Assembly: GCF_000015265.1 (NCBI RefSeq)
Contig: NC_008699.1
Location: forward strand, 1,798,001 to 1,862,000
Reading direction: 5' to 3'
From: Nocardioides sp. JS614
Lineage (GTDB): Bacteria; Actinomycetota; Actinomycetes; Propionibacteriales; Nocardioidaceae
DNA length: 64,000 bases
Shown here: piece after piece, positions 41,464-52,950 of the stretch
How the letters are laid out: every line of letters starts with the position of its first letter
How positions within the stretch are numbered: position 1 is the stretch's first letter
Notes under the pieces: generated by a model
Seen by the model: the letters and a program-made list of their open reading frames with translations, nothing else
The model's database searches: none
What the model was told of the DNA's origin: nothing
Position numbers and translations under genes: made by a program

Positions 41464-41664
41464 TCAGCCGCGTGCGTCGTACCGACGGATCTCCTCGACA
41501 ACGGCGGCAGCGTTCCGGATGACGTGCTCCACCCCGCGCCGGCGTGCTTCGTCGCCGCCGGCGGCCACCGCGCCCTCCTGGGTCTCGTGCGTCCCTGGGA
41601 GTTCACCCTCGACGCTGTCCCAGTTGTGCCAGGCGTCGTGCTCGAAGTAGGTCTCCACGCTCAT
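41464..41664 (-). CDS. DUF2188-like small protein
   Basis: 66 residues after a GAGGGAGG ribosome site. W-rich N-terminus (YFEHDAWHNWDSVEG), then ETQEGAVAAGGDEARRRGVEHVIRN, which follows the helix pattern of DUF2188 proteins. Function unknown. Confidence 0.65.
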   Translation of the reverse strand: MSVETYFEHDAWHNWDSVEGELPGTHETQEGAVAAGGDEARRRGVEHVIRNAAAVVEEIRRYDARG

Positions 41665-41747
41665 CCGGTTCCTCCCTCTGTGCGTGCCGGTCCCACCGCG
41701 GGCGCGGCGAAGCCGTTCATGCACTCGACGGTGGGGGCGACCGGTGG

Positions 41748-42161
41748 TCACGGACCCGCTCGGTCCAGCAGCCTCACCAATTTCTGGGGTGCGCGGCAAC
41801 GATAGCTCTCGGTGACAAGCTCCCCGACCTCTGTCCAGTCGGTGCTCGCGTCGAGCACCAGGCCGACGACGGTCGGCGACCAGGGCGGGCGGTAGAACGG
41901 CAGCCCGGCGTGGGTGAGGGCGAGCAGCTCGTCGCCGGTGGCGTGGAAGGTCAGCACCGTGCGCGGCTCCGGGTCGCCGGTGATGTCGCGGTACGACGAC
42001 TCGTAGCCCTCCTGGGCGACCATGACGTGGGCGAAGGTCCGCTTCCGCACCCGCCACCGCACGCCGGTCCAGGCATCCTCCTCGTAGGAGTCCGGGAGGG
42101 GCCGGGCGATGGCGGCGAGCCGGCGTACGACGTCTGGTGCCGGCTCCAGGCGGTGCGGCAC
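41748..42161 (-). CDS. MmcQ/YjbR family DNA-binding-fold protein
   Basis: 137 residues with the YjbR/CyaY-like pattern: DSYEEDAWTGVRWRVRKRTFAHVMV, then DELLALTHAGLPFYRPPWSPTVVGLVL and WTEVGELVTESYRCRAPQKL. These proteins have a double-wing fold and poorly defined function. It starts 4 nt after the acetoacetate-decarboxylase-like gene, so both are probably co-transcribed. Confidence 0.87.
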   Translation of the reverse strand: MPHRLEPAPDVVRRLAAIARPLPDSYEEDAWTGVRWRVRKRTFAHVMVAQEGYESSYRDITGDPEPRTVLTFHATGDELLALTHAGLPFYRPPWSPTVVGLVLDASTDWTEVGELVTESYRCRAPQKLVRLLDRAGP

Positions 42162-42165
42162 GGAC

Positions 42166-42831
42166 TCAGCCGAACGACATCCGGAAGTCGGCCTGGCGGA
42201 AGGAGGCGAGCTGGCGGGCCTCGCGAAGCCACCCCAGCGGGCCGTCGGAGGCGAAGTCCCAGCGACCGCGGCACGGCAACGCCTTGGACGAGCCCTGGAG
42301 GGTGGCGGTGCGCTCCTGGCCGGCGGTGTCCTCGATGCCCGGCTGCCAGGTGCCGCCCTTGAACGGCAGCCGCGCCATCGCCTTCGACACGTCGGTGAAC
42401 GACGCGCTCGCGATCGGGTGCCGGCCCAGCGTCGCCGACCAGTCGGTCGTCGTGAGCGGGCCGCGGCGCACGCTGTCGAGCTCGAAGTCGCACAGGTCCT
42501 TGGGGATCGCCCACAGCTCGCGACCGCCGGCCACGGACGCGGGGGAGTCGACCCAGATGTCGGTGATGCTCACGCGGCGTCCGTGAGCGCCCGTGCTGAC
42601 CGGTCGGGCCACCAGCAGCTCGGAGTAGGTCAGCGGGCTCCCGGGCTCGTAGCTGACGAAGGCCACGCCGTAGACCCCGGCAGGGCGGAGCTCGTCGACC
42701 GGCGCACCGACCCGGAACAGGGAGAGCCAGAGCTGGCCGACCATCCGCCACGGCGCGGGCGGGTAGCTCGTCGACGGGGAGGTTCTTGAGGACTGGTGCG
42801 GATCGGTCGTCGGCTCGGCCATGCCCGGCAT
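42166..42831 (-). CDS. Acetoacetate decarboxylase family protein
   Basis: 221 residues. VYGVAFVSYEPGSPLTYSELLVARPV and SVAGGRELWAIPKDLCDFEL match the ADC fold, with a Lys (IPKD) in the position of the catalytic region. It could be a decarboxylase or one of many ADC-like hydratases and aldolases. An AAGGAT lies 7 nt before the ATG. Located next to a palindromic operator and a broken regulator/sulfatase gene. Confidence 0.82.
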   Translation of the reverse strand: MPGMAEPTTDPHQSSRTSPSTSYPPAPWRMVGQLWLSLFRVGAPVDELRPAGVYGVAFVSYEPGSPLTYSELLVARPVSTGAHGRRVSITDIWVDSPASVAGGRELWAIPKDLCDFELDSVRRGPLTTTDWSATLGRHPIASASFTDVSKAMARLPFKGGTWQPGIEDTAGQERTATLQGSSKALPCRGRWDFASDGPLGWLREARQLASFRQADFRMSFG

Positions 42832-43459
42832 CCTTCCCCATCGCGGCCCCCGACAAGAGTGTCAGTCAAGTGACAGGATCCTCGGGTGCCAGCGCCTGAC
42901 CTCCCGAGCCGCGACCTCCGAGCCCCGCTTCGTCGGCTACCCACGGGCGGCGTCGGGCGCCCCCCACGTGCTGATGGTCGTGGTCGACGACGTCGGGTTC
43001 GCGCAGCTCGGCTGCTTCGGCGCCGGCTTCGAGACCCCGAACATCGACCGGGTCGCGGCCGACGGCCTGCGCTATCAGCGCTTCCACGTCACCTCGGTCT
43101 GCTCGGCGACCCGGGCCGCGCTGCTGACCGGCCGCAACCACCATGCGGTCGGGATGGGCGTAACCCAGGAGGCTGCGCTCGGCTTCCCGGGCTACCACGG
43201 CCGGGACCGGGTCCGGCTGCGCCAGCGGGCGGCCGCCTCCTCACCGGCCCTGCGCGGCCGCGTCCTGGACACGATCACGTCCTGGGAGCACACGGTGGCG
43301 TCCGCACTGGCCGAACGGGGCGAGCCGGCCGCCGACGTCCTCGCCGCGGTGGGCGTCGCGGTGTTCCGCTCCGCCATCACCGCCTGGCTGCGCGACGGAG
43401 GCGACCTCGTCGCGCACGTGGAGCGCGGGTTCGACGCGTTGGATGAGCGGTCAGGCTGA
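42821..43459 (+). pseudogene. Chimeric remnant: sulfatase N-terminus joined in frame to a TetR C-terminal domain
   Basis: The open frame first encodes an arylsulfatase start: APHVLMVVVDDVGFAQLGCF (metal-binding Asp pair), FETPNIDRVAADGLRYQRFH and SVCSATRAALLTGRNHH, which holds the CxAxR formylglycine signature. After GFPGYHG the sequence changes to a TetR ligand-binding domain (RVRLRQRAAASSPALRGRVL, then AITAWLRDGGDLVAHVERGFDAL). About 400 residues of sulfatase and the TetR DNA-binding domain are missing, so a deletion has fused two genes. No convincing start codon; the ATG at 42821 overlaps the divergent gene. Confidence 0.8.
42860..42875. promoter_or_regulatory. Palindrome TGTCA-N6-TGACA, TetR-type operator
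   Basis: TGTCAGTCAAGTGACA lies 29 nt upstream of the acetoacetate-decarboxylase-like gene and next to the truncated TetR remnant. It may be the operator of the lost regulator. Confidence 0.5.
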
Positions 43460-43462
43460 CTG

Positions 43463-43549
43463 GGTCTCGACACGGCGGTCGCGACCTCGCAGGCTCGGTC
43501 GCGCGCCTTGCTCGACCACCATCAGCGAGTCCGCTGACGCGTCCCCGCT
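43463..43549 (+). repeat. Dispersed intergenic repeat, copy B
   Basis: About 87 nt starting GGTCTCGACACGGCGGTCGC and containing GCTCGACCACCATCAGCGAG. Includes the small stem TCAGCG-AGTC-CGCTGA. Matches copy A (14592-14678, opposite strand) and partial copy C (19895-19931). Sits between the chimeric remnant and the DUF6104 gene. Confidence 0.7.
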
Positions 43550-43724
43550 AGTCCTCCGGGTCGTCCAGGCGGGCCAGCCAGGTGGCGAACCGCTCGACCG
43601 CCGTCTCGAACTCCGGGTGGGTGTCGGTGAACTCCTGGAGCCGGTCGGCGAGCCAGGCCAGGGTGACCTCCTCGTCACCCCGGCGCTTCTCGAGCTCTTC
43701 GATGCCGCGATCGGTGAAGTACAT
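43548..43724 (-). CDS. DUF6104 family small protein
   Basis: 58 residues: MYFTDRGIEELEKRRGDEEV, then TLAWLADRLQEFTDTHPEFE and TAVERFATWLARLDD. Small acidic helical proteins of this type are regularly encoded directly beside kgd in actinobacteria. Function unknown. It begins 2 nt after the kgd stop, so it shares the kgd transcript. Confidence 0.82.
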   Translation of the reverse strand: MYFTDRGIEELEKRRGDEEVTLAWLADRLQEFTDTHPEFETAVERFATWLARLDDPED

Positions 43725-43726
43725 CG

Positions 43727-47563
<3,837 letters not shown>

Positions 47564-47569
47564 TCGGCA

Positions 47570-47575
47570 AGGCTA
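47570..47575 (-). promoter_or_regulatory. -10 hexamer (TAGCCT) of kgd
   Basis: TAGCCT on the minus strand, 6 nt before the TTG at 47563, supporting this rare start codon. Confidence 0.5.
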
Positions 47576-47731
47576 GTCCAGCGCCCCAGCAAATGCAGAC
47601 TGCCGGGGTGGTCGGACGGCGTGGTGTGGTTCGGGTCATGGTGGGGTCGCGGACACCGCCCTCCACCGACACCCCGGACCGCACCGGACAGAGCACCTGA
47701 GACAGCACCCGAGAGAGGGAGTCCCGCAGCC

Positions 47732-48322
47732 ATGACCAGACCCCAGCGGCGCTTGTCCGCCGCGATCGTGGTGGCCCTCGTCCTGGCCCTCGGGGTGGGC
47801 GCGTGCAGCGGCGGGGACGACGAGCCCGCGGACCAGCCGCAGTCGCAGCCGGCCGGCTCCGCCACCGTCTCGAAGGTCGAGACCGTGGTGAGCTTCGGGC
47901 GGGTCACCGGCTCGCTCCCGCGGGTCGAGCGCACCAGGCTCGCAGGCCAGGTCCGCGAGCTCGTGGACGGCTGGACGCGGGCGGCGTACCTCGGCGGTGA
48001 CTACCCGCGGCGCGACTTCTCCACGTCCTGGCCCGGGTTCACGCCCGGGGCGCGGAAGGAGGCGCATGGCGACCGGGCGCTGATGAGCAACGAGGACATC
48101 GGCCAGCGGATCGACGGCGTGCAGGCCCGGCGCAGCCGGGTGCGGATCGACGTCCTCGCCGTCCGGAAGCGGGCGGTCGGGGTCACCGCCCGGGTGCTGC
48201 TCGGCTTCCGGACCAGCGGGAGGCTCGAGCGCGACGTCCGGGTGCAGGGGCGGCTCTACCTGACCCGCACCGACCGCGCCTGGCGGATCTTCGGCTACGA
48301 CATGACGAAGGGGACCCGGTGA
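47732..48322 (+). CDS. Putative lipoprotein
   Basis: 196 residues. A signal peptide (MTRPQRRLSAAIVVALVLAL) leads to a lipobox LGVGAC with the modified cysteine at about residue 25, followed by an acidic Gly/Asp/Gln linker. The rest (VETVVSFGRVTGSLPRVERT through WRIFGYDMTKGTR) has the size of an NTF2- or Mce-accessory-like fold, but I do not recognise a family. It overlaps the LCP-family gene, so both envelope proteins are probably co-expressed. Confidence 0.8.
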   Translation: MTRPQRRLSAAIVVALVLALGVGACSGGDDEPADQPQSQPAGSATVSKVETVVSFGRVTGSLPRVERTRLAGQVRELVDGWTRAAYLGGDYPRRDFSTSWPGFTPGARKEAHGDRALMSNEDIGQRIDGVQARRSRVRIDVLAVRKRAVGVTARVLLGFRTSGRLERDVRVQGRLYLTRTDRAWRIFGYDMTKGTR

Positions 48323-49230
48323 TGTCAGCACGCTTCCACAAGCTCGTTCGGCTCGGGACCATCGGGCTGGTCCTGGCGATCGCGGCGCTCGTCGTGCCGG
48401 ACTCGGCGGTGAAGAGCACCGAGGTCGCGCTGGTGAAGGTGAACCGGGCCGACGGCGTCGACCTGACCCCGGACGTGGTCTGGATCCTCGCGGTCGGCTC
48501 GGATGCCCGGCCGGGTCACGACATGACCCGGACCCGCGGTGACGCCCTCCAGCTGATCGGGATGAACACCCGCACCGGTGCTGCCTCGGCGATCGGCGTG
48601 CCCCGCGACTCGTGGGTCTCGATCCCCGGCCACGGCTTCGAGAAGATCAACGCCGCCCTCTACTTCGGCGGCCCCCAGCTGCTCGGGCAGACCGTCGGCA
48701 ACCTGGTCGGCGTCCAGCCCGACTACGTGTTCGTGAGCCGGTTCAAGTTCTTCCAGGCGATGGTCAAGGACATCGGCGGCATCACCGTCGACAACCCCGT
48801 CGCCTTCGACGACACCTACCTCAAGCCGAAGGGCTTCCGGAAGGGCAGGATCCACCTGGGCGGGTACGACGCGATGGCGTTCTCGCGGATCCGGCACAAC
48901 CTGATCCGCGGCGACTTCGACCGGTCGGCCAACCAGCAGCGGGTGCTGCGGGGGATCCAGGCCAGGGTGCGGGCGCGTGCCCACGTCCCCGGCTTCATCG
49001 AGCGAGGCGTGCTGTCGGTGATGCAGCACCTCTACACCGACCTCTCACCGGTCGAGCTGTTCCGGCTGGCCCAGGTGGTCGCGCACGTCGACCCGCACAA
49101 GATCACCACCTGCGTCGTGCAGGGCGGGATCGGCAGCATCGGCGGCGCGAGCGTGGTGCTGCCGAACGTCGGCATGGCCCGCCGGCTCGGCAACGCGGCC
49201 CGGAACGACGCGACGATCGGGCACTGCTGA
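48322..49230 (+). CDS. LytR-CpsA-Psr (LCP) family protein
   Basis: 302 residues from ATG 48322 (GTG 48319 would add one residue). N-terminal membrane helix (about 10-30), then the LCP core: LAVGSDARPG, RTRGDALQLIGMNTRTGAASAIGVPRDSWV, GFEKINAALYFGG and the conserved arginine tract FSRIRHNLIRGDFDRSANQQRVL. LCP enzymes attach glycopolymers from lipid carriers to peptidoglycan. It is coupled to the upstream lipoprotein gene and closed by a strong hairpin. Confidence 0.9.
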   Translation: MSARFHKLVRLGTIGLVLAIAALVVPDSAVKSTEVALVKVNRADGVDLTPDVVWILAVGSDARPGHDMTRTRGDALQLIGMNTRTGAASAIGVPRDSWVSIPGHGFEKINAALYFGGPQLLGQTVGNLVGVQPDYVFVSRFKFFQAMVKDIGGITVDNPVAFDDTYLKPKGFRKGRIHLGGYDAMAFSRIRHNLIRGDFDRSANQQRVLRGIQARVRARAHVPGFIERGVLSVMQHLYTDLSPVELFRLAQVVAHVDPHKITTCVVQGGIGSIGGASVVLPNVGMARRLGNAARNDATIGHC

Positions 49231-49252
49231 CCCGGAGGACAGCAGTGCCCGA
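49217..49252. terminator. 13-bp hairpin overlapping the LCP stop codon
   Basis: TCGGGCACTGCTG (49217-49229) pairs with CAGCAGTGCCCGA (49240-49252) around a 10-nt loop; shared by the convergent secreted-protein gene. No U-tract. Confidence 0.65.
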
Positions 49253-49291
49253 GCGTCGGAGGTGGAGCGTTCGACCCGAGGGAACGGTGGA

Positions 49292-50671
49292 TCAGTTCGG
49301 GATGATGTGACCGCCGGCCCAGCCCAGCTCGAGGATCGAGCCGCCGGGGATCAGCCCGGGCAGGGTCAGCACCAGCGCCTTGACCTCTGCGCCGGTCCAG
49401 TTCTGCTTGACCACGCGGTACTGGAGGGTGTTGCCGTCGCCGAGGTCGACCGTCTCACCCGGCTTGGGCAGCTTGACCTCCTCGCCGTCGAGCGTGATCT
49501 TGGCGAGACCGGTCGTGATGACGCGCTTGACCTTGGTCGTGTCCTGCGGCTTGCGCATCGCGACCTTCGAGGTGATCCCGTCGATGACCAGGCCGAGGCT
49601 GGGGATGTCGAGCGAGCCGATCTTGCTGGCGACGAAGCCGTTGGCCGAGCCGTTGCGGAACTGGTCACCCATCAGCCGGTACTCGATGCCGGTCAGGTTC
49701 ACCAGGCCGCCGAGCACCCGGGCGTCGGCGATCTTGTGGGTCTTCACCTTGCCGTTGCTGCCCGAGCAGTTGAGCGACTGCTCCTGCAGGCCGCCGAGGC
49801 GGAGCAGATCGTTGCCGCCGAACATCTCCAGGCCCATCGCCCGCGAGTGGAAGACGCCCGCCGGCACCGGCTCGGAGATCGCCGTGCGCGCCCGGCCGAG
49901 GGTGATGACGGTGTCGTGCCCGGTCGCGTTGACCAGGAGCCGCAGCGCGTAGGTCTGCGACGCCGCGGAGTGCGGCCCGGCGGAGCCGGACTTCACCCCG
50001 GCCAGGCCGATGCTGCCGAGACCCGGGATCTCGATGGTGTTCCCGGTGACGGAGGTGAGCAGTTCGAGCACCTGGGTGACGAGGTCGCTGCTGGTGGACC
50101 CGAGGATGTCCAGCAGGTCCTGCAGCTCCTGGGGGATCTGCTCAGGCAGGTTCTCGATCCTCAGACCCTCGAAGCTGAAGGACTCCTGGTGGCCGAACGT
50201 GCCGTCCGCCTTGCGGAAGGCGTCGGCGACCGACGTGAGGCCCTTGAGAGACAGGGTCGGGGTCTGGGTCCCCTGGAACTCGCCGCCCAGGGCGAGGTCG
50301 GCGATCGTGCTGGTGCCGCGGACGCCGTTCAGGCCGTCCTTCGCGTAGGTCTCGGTGTGGCTGGTCGCCGCCGACACCTTGACCAGCTCGTTGTCGGGAA
50401 GGGAGAGCGTCGAGTTCTTGAGCACGGTGCGGCCCGCGTAGCGGGTGCAGCGCTGCTGTGCGAACGCCTCCTTGGCGTTGCGGATCTCGACGCCGTCGAT
50501 GATCACCTTGGTGCCGTACGCCGTGCCCTTGTAGCCGAGGTTCGTCTTCACGAGGCGATCCCCGTCCGAGGCCTTGTGCGCGTCGGCGGGCGTGGTGGTC
50601 ACGAGGGCGCCGGCGAGGCCGGCTGCGCAGACCGTGAGGGTGGTGATCGCCCTCTTGAGGGACATGTTCAC
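49292..50671 (-). CDS. Secreted choice-of-anchor P-like protein
   Basis: 459 residues. GTG at 50671 follows an AGGA ribosome site; ATG at 50665 is an alternative. A signal peptide (SLKRAITTLTVCAAGLAGAL ending TPADA) precedes a beta-rich mature protein: GTAYGTKVIIDGVEIRNAKE, SLPDNELVKVSAATSHTETYA and the C-terminal LVLTLPGLIPGGSILELGW. This resembles actinobacterial choice-of-anchor P proteins. No catalytic residues visible; surface or spore-coat-like role unproven. There is no sortase motif or C-terminal helix. Confidence 0.7.
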   Translation of the reverse strand: MNMSLKRAITTLTVCAAGLAGALVTTTPADAHKASDGDRLVKTNLGYKGTAYGTKVIIDGVEIRNAKEAFAQQRCTRYAGRTVLKNSTLSLPDNELVKVSAATSHTETYAKDGLNGVRGTSTIADLALGGEFQGTQTPTLSLKGLTSVADAFRKADGTFGHQESFSFEGLRIENLPEQIPQELQDLLDILGSTSSDLVTQVLELLTSVTGNTIEIPGLGSIGLAGVKSGSAGPHSAASQTYALRLLVNATGHDTVITLGRARTAISEPVPAGVFHSRAMGLEMFGGNDLLRLGGLQEQSLNCSGSNGKVKTHKIADARVLGGLVNLTGIEYRLMGDQFRNGSANGFVASKIGSLDIPSLGLVIDGITSKVAMRKPQDTTKVKRVITTGLAKITLDGEEVKLPKPGETVDLGDGNTLQYRVVKQNWTGAEVKALVLTLPGLIPGGSILELGWAGGHIIPN

Positions 50672-50741
50672 TGCGTGTCCTGCTTTCGTTGCCGGAGCCG
50701 CTGCGTCCCTCCCCGTCGGCCGCGGCTTGTCTGATCCCATG

Positions 50742-50757
50742 TCGGTGGTCCCACCGA
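50742..50757. promoter_or_regulatory. Palindrome TCGGTGG-TC-CCACCGA upstream of the secreted-protein gene
   Basis: Perfect 7-bp arms about 75 nt before the start codon; candidate operator. The rest of 50741-51135 contains no gene: a mixed stretch followed by a G/T-rich low-complexity run (about 51030-51125) after the HNH stop. Confidence 0.4.
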
Positions 50758-51135
50758 GCGGTTTCTGGCCACGATTGTGCGTGTGTGCTCGATCGCTGGG
50801 GAGGGGGCGAAGCGAGAAAGACGCCGCCGGTCAAGACCAATCCGGCCGATTTCCTACCCGTGCGTAACCCCTCGGTGAAGTCGCCGTTTTCATCGCCCCA
50901 CTCGGCCGGAATCGCTCGCTACGGTCCCGATCCCATGCCGATCGACGCGGGACGTCAGCGGATCGACGGCCGGTGCGCCCACGGAGCATCGACCCGCCGT
51001 CGCCATCCGTCAAGCCTCGCCCGCTCCGGGGCGGGTCGCCGCGGTTGCGGGGGTGTGGTGGCCGTCGGGTGTCCGCCGGCGGGTGGTGGTCGTCGTCGGT
51101 GGTCGTCGGGTGGTGGCGGCGGGCCGAGGGTCGGT

Positions 51136-52380
51136 CTATGTCCGTCTGGTGAAGGCGATCTTGCCGCCGGGGAGTTGGGTCATCCGGTAGGTGGGGTCGT
51201 GGGCGCGGGTGTGGTGTTTGGGGCACAGCAACCGCCCGTCTTTGACGGATGTCGAGCCGCCTGCGGCCCAGGGGTTGTTGTGGTGGATGTGGCACAGGCC
51301 GGGGGGCCAGTCGCAGCCGTCGGCGGTGCAGGTCTGGTCGCGGTGGGCGATCGCGAGGCGTTGGGCTTTGGTGTGGAACCGGCGTCGGCGTCCGACGTCC
51401 AGCGGCTGGGAGTCGCCGTCGAGGATCATGGGGATGATCGCGGCTTCACAGGCGAGGCGGCGGGCTTGGCTGGGTGAGATGGTGGTGCCGGTGTCCAGGA
51501 CGCCGGGTTCGAGGCCGCCGAGGAGGGTCTCGACCGGGATGGTGACCACGACGGTGGCCGACACGCCGCCGGCGTGGGGGAGCCGGTGGGTGGGGTAGCG
51601 CTCGATCCATTCGCACAGGGCCCGGCCGAGCCGTTCGGGGCCGGGCAGCCGCTCCCCGAGGCCGCCGTTGACCGCGGCGCGGTGTTTGGGGGCGGCGAAG
51701 GCCATCAGCTGCTTCTTCAGCGCTTGGGCTTGGGCGGTGGGCAGGGTGCCGCGGAGTCGGGTGGTGCCGTCGCCGTGGTCGGTCAGGGTGAGCCGGGTGC
51801 TGTGGGTGGCGGCGCGTTCTTCGGCGTCGAGGAGTCGGGCGTAGTGGGCGTCGGCGGTGTCGGGGTCGATGACGTGCAGGAGCCCTTTGCCGAGGTGGCG
51901 TAGCGCGTGGGCGTCGAAGTGGGCGGCCTGGCCGATCAGGTGCCGCTCGGCCTCCTCCACCAGGACCGGGTCCACGTCGTCGGGCAGGGCGTCGACCGCG
52001 GTCATGATCACCGCCGCCTGGTCGACCAGCACCTGCCCGGCCGCCAGCGCGTCACGGACCAGGCCGTGCCGACCCAGACCGGCGGCGAGCCGGGTCTTGG
52101 CGGCCGCGGTCCCATGGGTCTGTCGGGTGGCGTGGGCCCACCAGGAGGTCAGCGACGTCGCCCCGGCCCGTTCGGCGACCTCCACGCTCGTGGCGTGGGT
52201 GGTGACCCGGGCCTCGAGCTCGGCGACCCGGGCGCACGCCCGGGTGGCCTCGACCAGGGTGGCGGCGGTCTCGGCCGGGTCCATCGACCACAAGGACGCC
52301 TCGGTGATCTCGTCGAGCAGGGCATGGACCTGGGCGAGGGCGCGGGAGACCTGGTGTCGTGGCTGGGCCAGTGCGGTCAT
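51136..52380 (-). CDS. DUF222/HNH endonuclease-like protein (13E12 repeat family)
   Basis: 414 residues. Residues about 1-300 form the DUF222 helical region (LLDEITEASLWSMDPAETAATLVEATRAC). The C-terminus is an HNH motif: DQTCTADGCDWPPGLCHIHHNNPWAAGGSTSVKDGRLLCPKHHTRAHD. The family corresponds to the REP13E12 repeats of M. tuberculosis, present in multiple copies in many actinobacteria and presumed mobile. ATG at 52380 follows a GGGAGCG ribosome site. Biochemical activity is unproven. Confidence 0.9.
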   Translation of the reverse strand: MTALAQPRHQVSRALAQVHALLDEITEASLWSMDPAETAATLVEATRACARVAELEARVTTHATSVEVAERAGATSLTSWWAHATRQTHGTAAAKTRLAAGLGRHGLVRDALAAGQVLVDQAAVIMTAVDALPDDVDPVLVEEAERHLIGQAAHFDAHALRHLGKGLLHVIDPDTADAHYARLLDAEERAATHSTRLTLTDHGDGTTRLRGTLPTAQAQALKKQLMAFAAPKHRAAVNGGLGERLPGPERLGRALCEWIERYPTHRLPHAGGVSATVVVTIPVETLLGGLEPGVLDTGTTISPSQARRLACEAAIIPMILDGDSQPLDVGRRRRFHTKAQRLAIAHRDQTCTADGCDWPPGLCHIHHNNPWAAGGSTSVKDGRLLCPKHHTRAHDPTYRMTQLPGGKIAFTRRT

Positions 52381-52425
52381 AGGACGCTCCCGAGAAGTGT
52401 TGCGTGTGAACATGATATCAAACAT

Positions 52426-52468
52426 GTGCTCGAAAAATCAACAGGTGATCGAAACCATTTTCGAGCAC
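52426..52468. repeat. AT-richer inverted repeat upstream of the HNH gene
   Basis: GTGCTCGAAAA (52426-52436) and TTTTCGAGCAC (52458-52468), perfect 11-bp arms 21 nt apart. Its low GC stands out. It could be an operator or the end of the repeated 13E12-type unit. Confidence 0.6.
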
Positions 52469-52748
52469 GGCCAGAGGGGTTGGCTGGTGACCCGGGAGCA
52501 CACCGCGACCCGACGCGCACCTGTCCCGTTTGCCGCCGAGACCGCAACCAGATGCCGACCACAAGGCCGGAGCTCGGCCGCCCGGGTCGTCGAGTCCGTC
52601 GCTGGCGTTCGCTGCTCGACCCTCGGCGGTGTGCCCCGCCTCGGCCAGCTGGTGGCGGGCCAATGAGGACGAGACCGGATCGGACCGTGGTCCAGTGAAG
52701 GGCCGACGCCGCGGGAGGGGACCACGCCCGACCGTGGAAAGAAGAAAG

Positions 52749-52821
52749 CGCCCCCGGCAGGATTCGAACCTGCGGCACCTGGTACCGGAAACCAGTGCTC
52801 TATCCCCTGAGCTACGGAGGC
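52749..52821 (-). tRNA. tRNA-Arg (CCG anticodon)
   Basis: 73 nt. Acceptor stem GCCTCCG/CGGGGGC (one G-U-type pair), D-arm GCTCAGGGGATAGAGC, anticodon stem CTGGT/ACCAG around loop TTCCGGT giving anticodon CCG, and T-arm GCAGGTTCGAATCCTGC. Discriminator is G; CCA is not encoded. Reads CGG codons and lies directly upstream of argS on the opposite strand. Confidence 0.95.
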
Positions 52822-52938
52822 AGCGGCCCCGCGCGGCGAGGCTGCGCCGTCACCCTACAACCGACGCGGGACGGACGCGCAATCGACCGGTCGCGTCCCA
52901 GGGCGGATATCGGTGCGAGGCGCGAGCCCGGGCGCCGA

Positions 52939-52944
52939 TACCCT
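52939..52944 (+). promoter_or_regulatory. -10 hexamer (TACCCT) of argS
   Basis: TACCCT, 6 nt before the GTG at 52951; leaderless geometry. Confidence 0.45.
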
Positions 52945-52950
52945 GGACCG

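Noticed and set aside
41380..41805. 141-codon plus-strand frame
   Set aside because: Opposite the DUF2188-like gene and region with ribosome site; no motifs.
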